Made by a program: the position numbers and the translations under genes. A stretch of 64,000 nucleotides of DNA, taken from Heligmosomoides polygyrus polygyrus. Its lineage: Eukaryota; Nematoda; Chromadorea; Rhabditida; Heligmosomidae. Under the pieces are notes generated by a model, which was given only the letters and a program-made list of their open reading frames with translations, made no database searches and was not told the DNA's origin. The stretch lies in contig OX377205.1 of assembly GCA_947396885.1 (NCBI GenBank), positions 51,258,676-51,322,675 of the forward strand, read 5' to 3'. Shown in pieces: positions 21,584-33,165 of this stretch (its first letter is position 1; every line of letters begins with the position of its first letter).

Positions 21584-23589
21584 TATTCCAAAGGGAGTCA
21601 AACATCAACAATTTATATTACACAGAAACTCTTAACACTGATAGCGATTGCTGAAAGTATGTAGATTTTGAAAATAGGTTGCGTAGCCTTATACGTATTC
21701 GCATTGAACTGGAATATAACAAAAAGCGTATTTATAAGACAATATTATTATGCAAGGTTAAAAATAAGTGCATTACGTATAAAAACAGCAAATTTAGTAC
21801 ACTGTAGGTACAAAAAAATTGTAAAAGATTTTGTGAATATGTTGTAATTTATCAATCTTATTATGGTGAAAAAACAATATGTACGTCTTCGCGTCTTCTT
21901 TTGATCTTCACGCGTGATAAAAAGCGGAACCTGCTGTTAGTTTGTAGCACAACTAATCTACTGATGAGCCTATAGAGTGTGGTAGGTTTCTTTCTTACAG
22001 AGTAATTCACTGTCTGTCTAATGTTCATAGGCAAAACGGGATTAATATTATTAATTTCTTTATTCAAAGAACGAGCTGTAATAGTGCGGGGAATGCCAAG
22101 AGCACATGGTGGCTTATTGTTTAGGAACAATCCAGGTCAGAGCATCAGCTACTGCCAAATGTTGTCGCCATGCAGCTGCAAACGTAGCTATACCCCTACC
22201 AAGGATCGTAGATTCCTGAAGCACAGCCGTTGTACACACCAGATGGATTCACAACAATGTACGACTTTCTGGATTGTCCAATAACGCCATCGGCTTGTGC
22301 TGTGCAGTACTCCTGCCCTCAGGTTGCTCCTCCGCATGTCCAACGGCTTGTGTTGCCGGATATCATTGAAGCGCCTTACAAATCCGGACGCCAGGTTCCC
22401 CCTCACCCGTTTCTTCTTACTGGGTCTAATTGTTGGTCCGCCTTACTGGTCTTCCCCCTTCCCTGCCCATCTTCCTGGTCCCAACTCCTGGTCCACTTCC
22501 TTGTTTCCACTATTGACCCCCTACTGGTCTCTTCTTGATGGATTCCCCGTCCTGGCCCCTCCTCCAGGTTGTTCCTTTCCTTCCTAGTAGCTCTGCTGGT
22601 CCACGCTAGGGTTCCCCTTACTTCCCTTCTCCACCACCCCTTACGATTAGTGGGCCTCCCATGCTTACGGCAGACGTCGATGACATTTATTCGGAATCAG
22701 AACGCCCAGAAGCGCGCAAAGGCCGCTGTGTGAGAAAGGCCGCGCTTCCTCTGCTACGGCAGCATCCCATGTTGAAAGGCACATTTTGTCCGCGCGGAGG
22801 CGTATTTCACGCAGGTTTGACCACTCAAACGTCATCGAAGGCTAACTCAATTATATAGTGGTAGATATCCTGAAAATTCACGTGTATTACACCGAGGACA
22901 TCTGAGGTTACCGGCTGATATTCTAGGTACTGAGTGGTTATCCGTCTTGGTAGGAAGACACATGATTGCCAAACTACATTGGAAGTGGCCAACCTCAGTT
23001 CACTCCTAGAGTAGAACATAGCAGTTCTGTGTAGAATCATTAATTTTGTGCAAAACAGGACGTATAGGCCTGCCATACAAGGTGACCCCCCCCTCCCCCC
23101 CTCCCCCCGCCTTCCGAGCCGCTGCTCATCAGTCGGACACCCGAAACCGCAAGAGGTGAGTTCAGTTTACAAGAAGCCAGACCGGACGCGCAGACGGGAC
23201 GCGGATGAGACGGTAACTTCCGAAAACTTCTCTTGTGGGACGAGGATAGGACGCAAGAGAAGGTCTCACCACGAAAACTACCTTTGTGGGACGGAGCTGG
23301 TACGAAACGCCGCTAATAGGTAGGCGGATGGGACGCAACGGTCCTAATAGGTACGCGGTTGGGACGAAACAGCTGTTATGGGACGCAACGAGTGTCTGAG
23401 TAGAAGATTCGAATCACGCCTTTACGATCGCTGTCAAGACTTGCAGCAACCCCTAAATAGCAAGAGAAATCAAGTTTTGTTGTGTTGTAAGTCTTTTTTC
23501 ATTCATGTTCTTACGAGGAAGCTCAATGAAGTGGCCGTGGAGATCCTCAAAGCGACCTGTATAGTATAGTTGTGCTGTCCCAAAAATTT
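21584..23589. other. Naiad C-terminal debris, then no gene supported
   Basis: 21,584-21,800 continues the Naiad-like reading (ENRLRSLIRIRIELEYNKKR in the plus frame, with stops). 21,861-22,130 has an 89-codon minus ORF ending in KIKRRRED that could be part of an oppositely oriented Penelope-like element, but no motif settles it. 22,400-22,620 is pyrimidine-rich with repeated CTGGTCC words. 23,085-23,110 is C-rich. 23,220-23,390 repeats TGGGACGCAACG-like words. Confidence 0.4.
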
Positions 23590-23705
23590 TGAATAACGGA
23601 ATATATTCGAATAGTGACGACTTTCGAGCATTCGAAATCCAATAACATTCGAAAATCGCGTTTTTTGAGCATTCGAATTCGAATGTTCGAATATTCATTC
23701 GGGTG
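23590..23705. repeat. TTCGAA-rich palindromic repeat, copy 1
   Basis: Dense ATTCGAAT/TTCGAATATTC words end in ATTCATTCGGGTGCA. The same end and words recur at 30,865-31,045 (ATTTATTCGGGCAC), so this is an interspersed family and not random low complexity. Confidence 0.65.
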
Positions 23706-23825
23706 CAACTAGCGTTTTGGGAGGAAAATCATTTCATAAAGCATTTATATTGATGGAAAGTGCCCTGACCCACCTGCACATGAGCACTTGCCCGCCTCGC
23801 TTGATTTCCGACTTTCGTTTTGCTA

Positions 23826-25110
23826 TTAGGTTGTCACATAAGTTCTGTCCGATTTTTGACGGCAACTTTGCGGTGTAGTATCTCAGCAGAAAATAAAGCT
23901 TATTAATCAAAGTAAAAACCGTTACAATCAATGCATTTCTGCCAACGATATTCAAGAGCGTTAATTCCATTTCGGAAGAAATCTGAATTTCTAGAAGCAA
24001 TGAAACACTCGAAGGCAATTTCGCTATCTGCTACATTAGTAAAGTTTTTATCCTTGAGGAAACCATCGAGATGCTTGAAAAGATGAAATCCGTTGGAGCT
24101 AGGTCTGGTGAATAAGCGGGATGCGGGAGAACTTCATATCTCAACTGGTTTAATTTTTGGGTGGTCAGATGCGAGACATGTGGACGGGCGTTGTCGTGAA
24201 GAAGGATCGGTCCTCTTCGATTCACCAGTGCAGGACGCATTTCAAGCAACTTTTGGTGAACCACGTCTAATTCACGACAATACCTTTCTGCCGTGATGGT
24301 TTCACCAGGCTTCAAGAAGTCGTAGTGGATAATACCAGTTGCAGCCCACCAGACAGTGAGCATGACCTTCCTCGGATGGAGGCTAGGTTTGGGAAAGTGT
24401 TTCGGCGGTTCTTCCTTATCCAGCCATTGCGCTGATCTTCTTCGATTGTCGTACACAATCCATTTTTTGTCACAGGTAATTATCCGGTCAAGAAATGGAT
24501 CGTTTTCGTTCCTTATTGTAAGGGAAGAACAGATCTCCAGGCGACACCTCTGCTGCTCCTCAGTGAGTTCGTGGTGCACCCACTTATCCAGCTTTTTCAC
24601 CTTTTCTATCGCCCCTAGGTGCCTCGAAATGGTTGTACGACTGACCTGAAGTTCTCTCCCCATCTCACGCACAGTTCGTCGTGAATCGGCTTCCACTCGT
24701 TCTTTCAAACCTCCGTCATCACATTTGGCTGGTCGTCCTGAGCGGTCCTTGTCTTCGAGGTCCACGTCTCCAACCCGGAACTTGTGGTACCATCTGCGCA
24801 CGGTGCGTTCGTTAGTGGAGTCCTCTCCCCATGCCATCTTGATGTTTTGAGCTGCCTCGCTAACACTGCGGCGAAGCTTGAACTCATGAAGCATTATTAC
24901 CCGCAAGTGCGTTTTTCCATGGTTTCGTCCAGCACCTAAATCGAAGCAATGCTAACGACTTTTTAAAAGCAACACAGTAAGTTTTATAGAACGAAACAAG
25001 CGCTACAAAATAGTATCCAAAATGTATACAATTACTTTCTCTATACATGAAAAAAAACAATAACAAAGTAACGCCTATCGGGATCGGACAGAACTTATGT
25101 GACAACCTAA
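23826..25110 (-). mobile_element. mariner 2, nearly intact
   Basis: Perfect-looking TIRs TTAGGTTGTCACATAAGTTC and complement, flanked by TA. The length of 1,285 bp is typical for mariner. The transposase occupies almost the whole interior. It is the least damaged DNA transposon in the window. Confidence 0.92.
24031..24906 (-). CDS. mariner 2 transposase (frameshifted at both ends)
   Basis: The 291-codon frame holds two N-terminal helix-turn-helix regions (LHEFKLRRSVSEAAQNIK; TVRRWYHKFRVGDVDLEDKD), the linker KLDKWVHHELTEEQ, and the DD34D triad: ITCDKKWIVYDN, PILLHDNARPHVS and YSPDLAPTDF. At about 24,090 a one-base loss diverts the frame; the family tail (DGFLKDKNF...NALEYRWQKCIDCNG) continues in another frame to about 23,860. 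The start given is a non-ATG codon. An upstream ATG at about 24,919 is out of phase by one base in an A run. Close relatives in the mariner cecropia group are about 345 residues. It needs repair at two sites, so probably not active. Confidence 0.88.
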   Translation of the reverse strand: MRVIMLHEFKLRRSVSEAAQNIKMAWGEDSTNERTVRRWYHKFRVGDVDLEDKDRSGRPAKCDDGGLKERVEADSRRTVREMGRELQVSRTTISRHLGAIEKVKKLDKWVHHELTEEQQRCRLEICSSLTIRNENDPFLDRIITCDKKWIVYDNRRRSAQWLDKEEPPKHFPKPSLHPRKVMLTVWWAATGIIHYDFLKPGETITAERYCRELDVVHQKLLEMRPALVNRRGPILLHDNARPHVSHLTTQKLNQLRYEVLPHPAYSPDLAPTDFIFSSISMVSSRIKTLLM

Positions 25111-25508
25111 TAATATATGGATAAGATCACCCACACTGGGATAAATTGTATCGTCCAATCCACGAAGTTCTTTTTGGTTTGGTTAACGTTATTTCATTGC
25201 CGCTAACAGTTCATTCGAACCCGTTGTAAACGTTACAAAACTCAAATTTTAGGCAAATAGACTTCTTAATGCAATTGCAGCTGATATTGCTAAAATATCT
25301 TCCAAACTCTCCACAGCTCCAGTGGCAGTTCCAGAAGCTTGCGCCGCTGTTTTCAGCGTAGAGAGTGAACGTTCTGTATTTCTGAGAATAGACAGTAAAA
25401 CGCCATGCTTCAACTGGGTCATATCATCAGATCTCTTCTACAAATGACAGCATCCGCATTTCCCCTCTTTTTGCTTTACTCTCTTTTATACTGTGTATTC
25501 ATCCCCGC
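25111..25508. other. No gene supported
   Basis: AT-rich, with a short reading AKISSKLSTAPVAVPEACA that is too short and unanchored to assign. It ends in ATCCCCGC, the left target duplication of the next element. Confidence 0.3.
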
Positions 25509-25920
25509 CGGGGGTGTGCGTAAATGTAATCCGCAATTTCGTAAATCGTAGATCGTAATTACGAAAACATCGTCTAAATCGTAAATCGTAAACCGTAAAT
25601 CGTAAAAGGTGCCTGACTTTTAATGCATCTGATTTCCTTGCTTTTTTATTATGTTAAAGCTAATCGAAGCTAACTACATATGTTTTATTGATACGTTTTC
25701 AGCTCGAGTTTTCCTAAATAAGATGGAAGCCATTGAAATCAACTAGCACCTTTCAAATCGAGCTGGACAAGTTTTTGGAGAACCAAAATAAACTGCTTGT
25801 TCAAAAACGCTATCTTAAAAGGTGCCTATACAGGGTGCCCAAATAAAAAGCTTACATTGCTTGGACGTTCAAAAATGTTTATCATAGCCTCTGGTTTGCA
25901 TAGACAACTATGACTTTGTA

Positions 25921-27211
25921 TAAGGTTGGAAAAAAAGTCCCTTCACACTTCGAATTTTTTTTTCCCGCGCTCCTTGTAAACGCGCTAGCCAATATTGATT
26001 ACTGATTTCGTAATCCTATCACACTTGTCTACCGTTCGCACGCAAACATAGGTCAAGACAATTCTTGTATTTCGTTATCCATCCAATCTTCCGGACTCAA
26101 TGCCAGATCTACCTCATGGCCATTTTCGACACGTCATCCTTCATGAATTCATTAAAGGATCTACAGCACGTCAGACAGCCGACCAAATTAACGATGTATA
26201 TGGCTTGGGATCTGTTACTTATCGCACCTGTTATGAATGGTTCGGAAAGTTTTCAAAGGGAGATTATTCACTCGAGGACAAAGCAAGGTCAGGAAGGCCA
26301 ACTGAATTGGACGACAGTGAACTAACCATCTTCTTCGTACCGATAGTTGGCAGACGACACGTCAGCTGGCAGAGAAGCTCGAAGTGTCTCATAGGATAGT
26401 GGGAATCCATCTGAAGAATCTTGGCTTTGCATGGAAATTTGGAGCTTGGATTCCACATGCCCTGTCAGACACTCAGAAAGGTCAACGGCTCTCTATCGCT
26501 GCTTCTCTTCTGTCCAGATACGAAAGAAAATCGTTTCTGCCACGGATTGTGACAGGCGCTGAGTCCTGGGTTCTGCATACCAACTTCCGAAGAAAAAGAC
26601 AATGGGTACAAAAAGGAGAGAATCCTGAGCCTGATCTCAAGCCCAATGTTCACGAAAGGAAGATTCTCTTGAGTGTTTGGTGGGACATCAGAGGAGTGAT
26701 TTACTGGGAAACTCTCAGAAGTGGAGAAACACTTACTGCTGCCAATAATCTCCATTTTGCCAATAATCTCCATACAGTGGCCAACTCCACAAAGTCGCCG
26801 CAGCTCTCCAAGAAAAGAGGCCGGAGAAGTCAAAGGTGATGATCCTGCATGACAATGCAAAGCCACATGTTGCAAGACTCACAAGAGAAACAATAAAGGA
26901 GCTGGGCTGGGAGGTAATGCCACATCCACCGTATAGCCCTGACCTCGCTCCTACCGACTACTATCTTTTCCGTGCTCTCAAGCAAGAAATTGGAGAGAAA
27001 TATTTTGAAACGGATGACGACCTCAAAAATTGGATTCAGCAATGGTTCGACTCCAGAACTGCAGTCTTCTATGCGAGAGGAATTAGAAAATTACCCAGTC
27101 TTTGGAAGAGTGTAGTGGAACAAAATGGAGATTATTTCAATTGATTTGACTTTGTAGGTGTGAAGTAATAAATCTTTGAAAAAAAAATGAAAAGACTTTT
27201 TTCCAACCTAA
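25921..27211 (+). mobile_element. mariner 3
   Basis: TIRs TAAGGTTGGAAAAAAAGTCC and complement GACTTTTTTCCAACCTAA, flanked by TA; 1,291 bp. It is distinct from mariners 1, 2 and 4 in TIR and protein. Confidence 0.88.
26100..27144 (+). pseudogene. mariner 3 transposase (three frames)
   Basis: Frame 1 (26,100-26,335) gives the helix-turn-helix domains: RHVILHEFIKGSTARQTADQ and EWFGKFSKGDYSLEDKARSG. Frame 2 (26,384-26,839) gives the core with the first catalytic site reading TGAESWVLHTN, where Asp has become Ala, and WWDIRGVIYWE. Frame 3 (26,836-27,144) gives ILHDNAKPHVA and YSPDLAPTDYYLF. A local tandem duplication of CCAATAATCTCCAT at about 26,743-26,776 disrupts the middle. Frameshifts plus the lost Asp mean it is dead. 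Confidence 0.88.
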
Positions 27212-28854
27212 TAGAAACAACCGCAACAGCTCCGAATAAACCAACAAAAACTGTTCCGTCCAAAGCCAAAAAAACTTGTCGCTGGCCAACTCGACGAAAA
27301 CTATTATTTGCACAAATAATCCAAGAAGCATCCCCTGCTGAGTGAGTGCATGGCACATTTCTATGGTATGACACATCTAAAGTTCTAAGCCTTCTCACAT
27401 TTTGAATTGTACCCAACAGCATTTTTGTAGCAGACGAAGAGGAACTGTGCGACGATTGAAAGAGCATGATCACATTTTTGGACACTCATCATAGTCGGAT
27501 TTTTGACTTATAATTACAAAAGAAGATATTTGTGTGGCAATCTTAAGACGTAAAGCAGGAAAGCAAGGTGCAGCTTGAATTGAAAGTGGTTTAACTGATT
27601 CAAACAAGGTGCATTTTAGACATATAAGGGGAGCCATGGTAGAAAACTCGGAGGAGGATGACAATCGCGTGCTCCATAATAGTTTTTGATTACGATCCTA
27701 CCACGGGCAATCAAGCCTTCCATGCCTGATGGGTTGTGAATTGGTACCTGATTTGCCTGGGAAGGATAAAACACGGATCTCTACATCGGCTGGCCACCGC
27801 AATTCATTTTATAGCACAATCCCACACTTAAATGACCTCTACGATATCCCATAGAGGTAGAGAGAATGAATGGGGCATCTCAAACAGGGACTGATTAAGG
27901 GCATGCTTTGTCCTTTATCATTTTTGAAGGCATTCACAACTTCTGGAATAAAAGAACTTTGTTCGACGATATCAACCAATTATGTTCGGCATTTTCTTTG
28001 CCCGCATGTTAGCTTGCACTTGTTAGATTTCGAAAACTCCCAAATATTGCATTACAAATTAATGACTGCTTGCATTCGCCAGTCCTGCTCTCCACTACCT
28101 TTGTAACAAGCGCCATCGTACCTTTTGCGAAGTTTAGGATTCTGAACAAGCGCCATCGTACCTTTTGCGCAGTTTAGGATTCTGAACGGATCGCATAGGG
28201 CGAACGCAACAGCCTCAATCAACTCGCTGAAAAAAGTGACAAACATTTTCACTTTTATCATGAAAATGTCAGACGTTTTGCTTAAGGCGCACCTCATATG
28301 TAAACAGAATCCGCGCTATGACGTGTAGTGACAATCAGGTTGAAACATGATTGTTTTACTCTTTCCAACAGTTTAGCAATTATTCCACAGCCTCCAATCA
28401 AGTCCAATATTCCTTGATGACTTTGCATGATTTCTACTCATGTGCATTGGACAGGGTCGCCTATGTGGTGAAGAGGTGGTGAAAAAGTTACAAGTTCACT
28501 AGGTGGTGGTTGCAGCATAGAATATGGTTCCGCAGGCGATCATCTTCATTCCAGTGCAAGGAGAATTTTCATGTTTTTCTGTGGACTGGAACGAAATGCT
28601 CTCATGCCATTCGAATGTGAGATGTTGTGCTAGAGTGTGAACAGAAAAAAGGCTAGCCCAGTTCCATTGCCAGGAATTAACTCGAGCGTGCTATCCACAA
28701 AGTTGCGTTGTTCTGTCACAGCGCCACAGCAGAACATAAAAAAGTAGCTAGGAAATAGCAATGAGCTACGAGCGAAGCCTTTAAAAGTGGGTACATCGTC
28801 ATAACCCGAATTGTATCACGTTATGTGGACGTTTGTCATCCGTGGACCGAAGAT
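27212..28854. other. hAT-like element interior; no gene supported
   Basis: Apart from SINE-A copy 2 there is no domain. 28,100-28,185 carries a direct duplication (AGCGCCATCGTACCTTTTGC twice, 47 bp apart). Confidence 0.4.
27695..27920 (+). mobile_element. SINE-A, copy 2 (5'-truncated, diverged)
   Basis: Contains CAATCAAGCCTTCCATGCCT, AATTGGTACCTGATTTGCCT, CGGCTGGCCACCGCAA and the tail GCTTTGTCCTTTATC, in the same order as copies 1 and 3. The tRNA-like head is missing. Confidence 0.7.
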
Positions 28855-28979
28855 CACATTTACGAAAATTTACGATTTACGACCCAAAATGTCGTAAATC
28901 GTAAATCGTAAAAAAAATGCCAAAAATTATCGTAAATCGTAAAACCGTAAATCGTAAATCGTAATTACGCACACCCCTG
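28855..28979. repeat. GTAAATC array at the hAT-like right end
   Basis: Repeated CGTAAATCGTAAATCG words lead into the terminus TTACGCACACCCCTG. The left end (25,520-25,605) has the same array, and a small array occurs at 55,515-55,575. Confidence 0.75.
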
Positions 28980-29332
28980 ATCCCCGTGAGCAATCTTGTA
29001 CGGATCATTGAAGGAATAACACATCTTGCATTTCGTCGCACCTCTAACAGTCATTTAAAATTAACGGACGTTAAGACCTGCCACTAATGCATAACCCTTA
29101 CCGCTTATAGTCCCAAATGTATGTGATCAGGTTGGTTCCCACATACTGAGCGATAAAAGAAAACCACCCGCAGCGTCACGGAGTAAAATGTGTGCTGCCC
29201 AATCGTCGCAGTCGATCTTATATACGGATGCTATGTGTTATCAGCTCTACACCGCAAACAGAATCAGTGTGTATCGACTCTATCTTTAGCTCAACTTTTA
29301 AAAAACAGAAGGAACTTCATTTCACAAACAGC
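28980..29332. other. No gene supported
   Basis: Intermediate GC, no domain, no repeat recognised apart from the target duplication at its start. Confidence 0.3.
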
Positions 29333-30350
29333 TACGGCCGTAGCTTTTAATCAAGTTTTGAAAAAGCCGCATTTTTGCAGCCTTTTCGGCCTTTCGGAAT
29401 AACTCCCATCAAAGCTAACTATTTGAGAAACCAAGCACATTATTGAGTTCTCATGCTTTATTAGATAGCATAAAAATGTCGGATATTTCAAAATTCAACC
29501 GAATTTCTCCAAATTTTAGTTTTACTCTTAAAATCGTGCTCCATTGCGACGGACGAGTTGTCCGTCGCAAATTGTTGCATGCTCCAATTCCTCTAATTTT
29601 AGGTTTTTTGAGAAACGGTTGGAAGTCGGAAAAGTCGTGTCCCAATGTTAACTTGCATTTTCCCTCCACTGTAACTTAGCCGTTTCGTGAGCTACACTGT
29701 TGTGATTCTGTGAGTTTGAAAATCCTTGTGCTGCCTACAACATCTCGAGTTGCAGCCGGAAAGATTCGCACCTGACAGAGTTAACACGTCTGACACGTCT
29801 GCGTGCGCAATTTGTGAGCTGTCGCGCCCACTCGATTGTTAGGTTCGATCCTATGTTCACTGTGCACGCGCAGTCTCGGAGCATTATGGCATAGCAGAGC
29901 ACTGGCAACGTAGGCCATGGTCGAGATACTTCCAAAACATGCAAGTCCTGGGAAATAAGCTGTTCTAATCGTAAAGAGGCTGCTCTAGTAATTTTTTGCC
30001 ACCCAAAATGGGTTGATAAAGTTGTATATAAGTTTGTGTAAATCTCGAGGAGACGAATCGAACTTTGTCAACCGTTTCTCAAAAAACCCTAAAAGTGGAG
30101 GAAATGGAGCATGCAGCGGTTTGCAGTGGAGCACGATTTTGAAAGTAAAGTTAAAATCTGAGGAAATTCTGTAAAATTTTGAAATATTTGACGTTTTTTT
30201 ACGTATCTGATAAAGCTTGAGCTGCTAATCTCAGCAATGCTTATTGCTTATTTTCTCAAATATTTAACCTTGGAGGGAGTTTTTTCGAAAGACCGAAAAG
30301 GCTGCGAAAATGCGGCTTTTTAGGATTTGATCAACAGCTACGACCGTAAC
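29333..30350. repeat. Foldback element, arms about 290 bp
   Basis: The left arm 29,333-29,624 and right arm 30,070-30,350 are inverted copies. Shared words include AAAAGCCGCATTTT, GCAGCCTTTTCGG, AATATTTCAAAATT, AAAATCGTGCTCCA and TTTTGAGAAACGGTTG. The terminal word ACGGCCGTAGCT is itself palindromic. The spacer of about 445 bp has no gene. Arm divergence is substantial, so the element is old. Confidence 0.75.
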
Positions 30351-30864
30351 CTTGCCAGTAAGCTTAAACCAGGCACGATACTCAAAGATCGGCATAAATC
30401 TCTTGCTACATATAGGCGGAGGACGGCACCTACGTGTAGCAAGTGTCGTCAGGACCTTAACAGGAGGGCATGTCCCACCAATAGCTCAAATTTGCAGCTC
30501 CAAGACAGCATGTACCGAAAAACGCCCAAAACCGTTGGAACAATCACAGTCTACCGCAACCCATCACGATCGAAGGCGGCGTCCACCGGCATAGCTGTGT
30601 TGAGCTTGCTCCGGAAAAAGGGGTGTAACCTCCTCAGCGAGTCCACCCGCCGTGTCTGAGTACGGCCAGCCACGCGAGGGGCGCTTAGGAGGCATTCTAC
30701 CCGCGACGGGATGGGGCTGCCCTTCTCCCGCAGGGAGTCACTAGCATACGGCCCCTGAGTGCCCGATAACGGCGCGCACTTTTCTGATTGGAGCCTAAAT
30801 TATTTGCTCGTGGGATGTTTGAAGCAGGAAAGACAGATTATTTTGTTGGATCGCTGATTTCCTA
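30351..30864. other. No gene supported
   Basis: A 110-codon ORF (30,327-30,659) spans the foldback end and GC-rich sequence. It overlaps an 80-codon ORF in another frame and shows no domain, so it is not called. Confidence 0.35.
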
Positions 30865-31045
30865 GCCATCGAACGTTCGAATGCGAATGTTTCGAGCATT
30901 CGAATTTGAGCATTCGAACACGAGTGCTTCGAACATTCGTATTCGAATACATTCGAAAATCGCGTTTTTTCGAACGCTCGAATGCGAATATTCGAACTCG
31001 AATAGAATTATTCGAATTCGAATGTTCGAATATTTATTCGGGCAC
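30865..31045. repeat. TTCGAA-rich palindromic repeat, copy 2
   Basis: Repeated CATTCGAA, GAATGTTCGAAT and the shared phrase GAAAATCGCGTTTTTT (also in copy 1). Translation artefacts rich in Arg/Ile/Ser arise from the repeat. Confidence 0.65.
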
Positions 31046-31059
31046 AGTTATATTATATG

Positions 31060-31240
31060 TTACTGTAGGGCATTGTCCGCGAAGCATCGTAGTGGTTTGC
31101 AAACTTCCTGCTGATCTCTGGGTAGGTCAAGAACGGCCAAATACTGCAGTGCTTCAGTGCGGGCTGATAACGCAAAACTGAAGCATGGAATATCCTTATC
31201 ATGCCACAAAGAATTCTGTAAAAGGTTCGGAGCATCAATC
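31060..31240 (+). repeat. Repeat D, copy without tRNA-like head
   Basis: Matches 2,340-2,540 in order: CGAAGCATCGTAGTGGTTT, CTGGGTAGGTCAAGAACG, GTGCGGGCTGATAA, AAAAGGTTCGGAGC. No tRNA-like sequence follows. Confidence 0.65.
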
Positions 31241-31499
31241 ACTGAGATTTGGCAAATCTCTAATAGAAGCGAGAAGGCGCGTTCACGGGAAGCATCCGAC
31301 AGTGTCACAACAGTTTTAAAAGTGTGTCTCTCGTAGTAACTTAATATGACCACTCTTTCCTACTCTAGGTGGATGCAAGGCAAGCATATACGTGCACTCG
31401 TACTCTCTGAACTCCAAAGGCTAAGAAAATCCTTCGTGCAAACCTAGGGGTAAAGATATTAGGGATGCTTACCACAGCTCGTCGTCGTGACAAGCATTC

Positions 31500-31640
31500 C
31501 TAATATCTCCACCACCAGACGGCTCCACCGGCGCCGACGCTGGAGTGTGCGGGCCACGCCAGGGTAGCCGGCGCTGCCGGCGTCGACTCCTCGGACAACG
31601 CCGGGCTAGCCGGCTCTGTCGGCGTCGGCTGGATGGGCAA
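31500..31640 (-). repeat. Diverged GC-rich satellite units
   Basis: GCCGGCG, GGGCCACGCCAGG and GTCGGCGTCGG words at short spacing, related to but diverged from the 115-bp satellite. Confidence 0.5.
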
Positions 31641-32502
31641 CACGGGGCAAATGTAATTGAAAGGGTGGGCACCGATGGCAGCGTGGGTGGTTCATTGTGA
31701 GAGGCTGTGGTGAGCGAGGGTATGTGGAGGATCGAAACTGAGAGGTATATGTGAAGGGAGGTAAGTAGGAGAAGTAGGAATTGTGCGAGAAAAGAGGATG
31801 AAAAACAGAAATGCAACGGCGGAGGTCAAACCCACAGTTCGCAGCTGAGGTTCGATGGCAGCGTGAGTTAGCGGTTATGGATAGCGAAACGGGGAAGCGT
31901 TGAAAAGTGGTCACGAATTAGATGTGATTATAGCAGGGTGAAAGGGAGAAGAAGGAGAAATGGCCTTTAACACCGGACGAAAATTTTGTTTAATATGAGC
32001 GAGATCTGAACGATGAACATTGAATGGGGGTCGGAAGCTATCAGCATGGGTGTAGACACTGACTCAGCCGAGAAGAAAGCATTCCTGGTTTCAGAGAAGG
32101 AAATAAATGAGAGATATGATGTAAGAAGATTACCGCCAGCAAGAAATAGAGCGTAAGCATCAATTACTACGAACGTAGGAACAGGTTTCCCAAAAACCGT
32201 TAGCTAGAAAATGTTTCAAAACGTAAGTTTGGAGAGCAGGCGTAGTGGGATTTTTCCTTAATATTTGCCACTGACCAATCTTTTAACAACTGTCTCCGCT
32301 CCGTCTCGCATCAGTATTATGAATTGTTGTCACAGTCGTGTAGGAATACTATACATAAATTCGCGAATAATGCATAGTTTCATTAAATATTGATTCACTT
32401 GCACGCTGCCACGTTCTGCTATTGGGGTAATAAGCATCCAACTCATTTGTTGCGACAGAACCTTTCACGCTGAATATGACACTCTTCCACAACGTTGCAA
32501 TT
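31641..32502. other. No gene supported
   Basis: Purine-rich on the plus strand at 31,650-32,000. ORFs of 100-115 codons on the minus strand lack domains. Confidence 0.3.
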
Positions 32503-33165
32503 TTTAATCGATTGATAGCAGAAGTTAAACAACAAATACAGCTGAAAGGAACACACATATCCCCACTTTAGTGGTTCATGTAAGTGGAAGTTACACTATC
32601 AATCAAATAAAAGCTGCGGGGAACTTTTAGAGTGCAAGTCGCGATCTGAACTTTTAGTGCGCTATATGCTTGCTTCTTAGCCGAGATTTAAGGCAATTTT
32701 AATTTATTATTTTTTCCAATAAATAAAAGTTTTATAGTAATAATACACTTATTGGGGCAGGTAAATTAAGAAGCTTTAAAAAATGTTACATATCAAATTT
32801 TCTTTGAACAAAATATTATGTTAGACATTTTGTTGTGTCTCTAGTTAACCTCATTTCCTTGGGAGAGTTCGCATTGATTTCAAAAGTTGTAGGCAAGTTA
32901 AAAAGTGTCTAGCTTGATTTGAAAGCCTCCAATTGAACATGAAAATAGAAAATACGTCGTTTTAATAAAGACAGCCTACAACTAAAAAGCAAGCATATAG
33001 CACAATAAAAGACGAGATCGTGCCATGCACTCCAAAAGTTCACCGCAGCTTTTATTTGCTTGATAGTGTAAATACGACCTACATGAAGCACCAAAGTGGG
33101 GATATGTGTTTCCTCATTTCTGTATTTGTTGTTCAACTTCAGCTATCAATTGAATAAAAATCGTA
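32503..33165. repeat. Foldback element, arms about 185 bp
   Basis: Left arm 32,503-32,690 and right arm 32,985-33,165 are inverted. Shared words: ATATCCCCACTTT, CTATCAA, AAATAAAAGCTGC, GCAAGC. A third, single arm lies at 33,270-33,425, so the unit is interspersed. The central spacer is AT-rich. Confidence 0.7.

Larger units (their letters stand above)
25509..28979. mobile_element. hAT-like non-autonomous element with 8-bp target duplication
   Basis: The left end is CGGGGGTGTGCGTAA. The right end is TTACGCACACCCCTG. The flanks are ATCCCCGC (25,501-25,508) and ATCCCCGT (28,980-28,987). An imperfect CAGGGGTGTGC-type terminus and 8-bp duplication are hAT hallmarks. Both ends run into arrays of GTAAATC words. 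It carries mariner 3, SINE-A copy 2 and a lone CAGGGTGCCC terminus at 25,832. No hAT transposase domain was recognised. Confidence 0.7.

Noticed and set aside
21861..22130. Minus-strand Penelope endonuclease tail
   Set aside because: Basic C-terminus and Asn/Ile-rich composition are suggestive, but no GIY-YIG or Cys/His motif is present, so it is not called as a feature.
30327..30659. 110-codon ORF as a gene
   Set aside because: It starts inside the arm of a foldback repeat and has no recognised domain.
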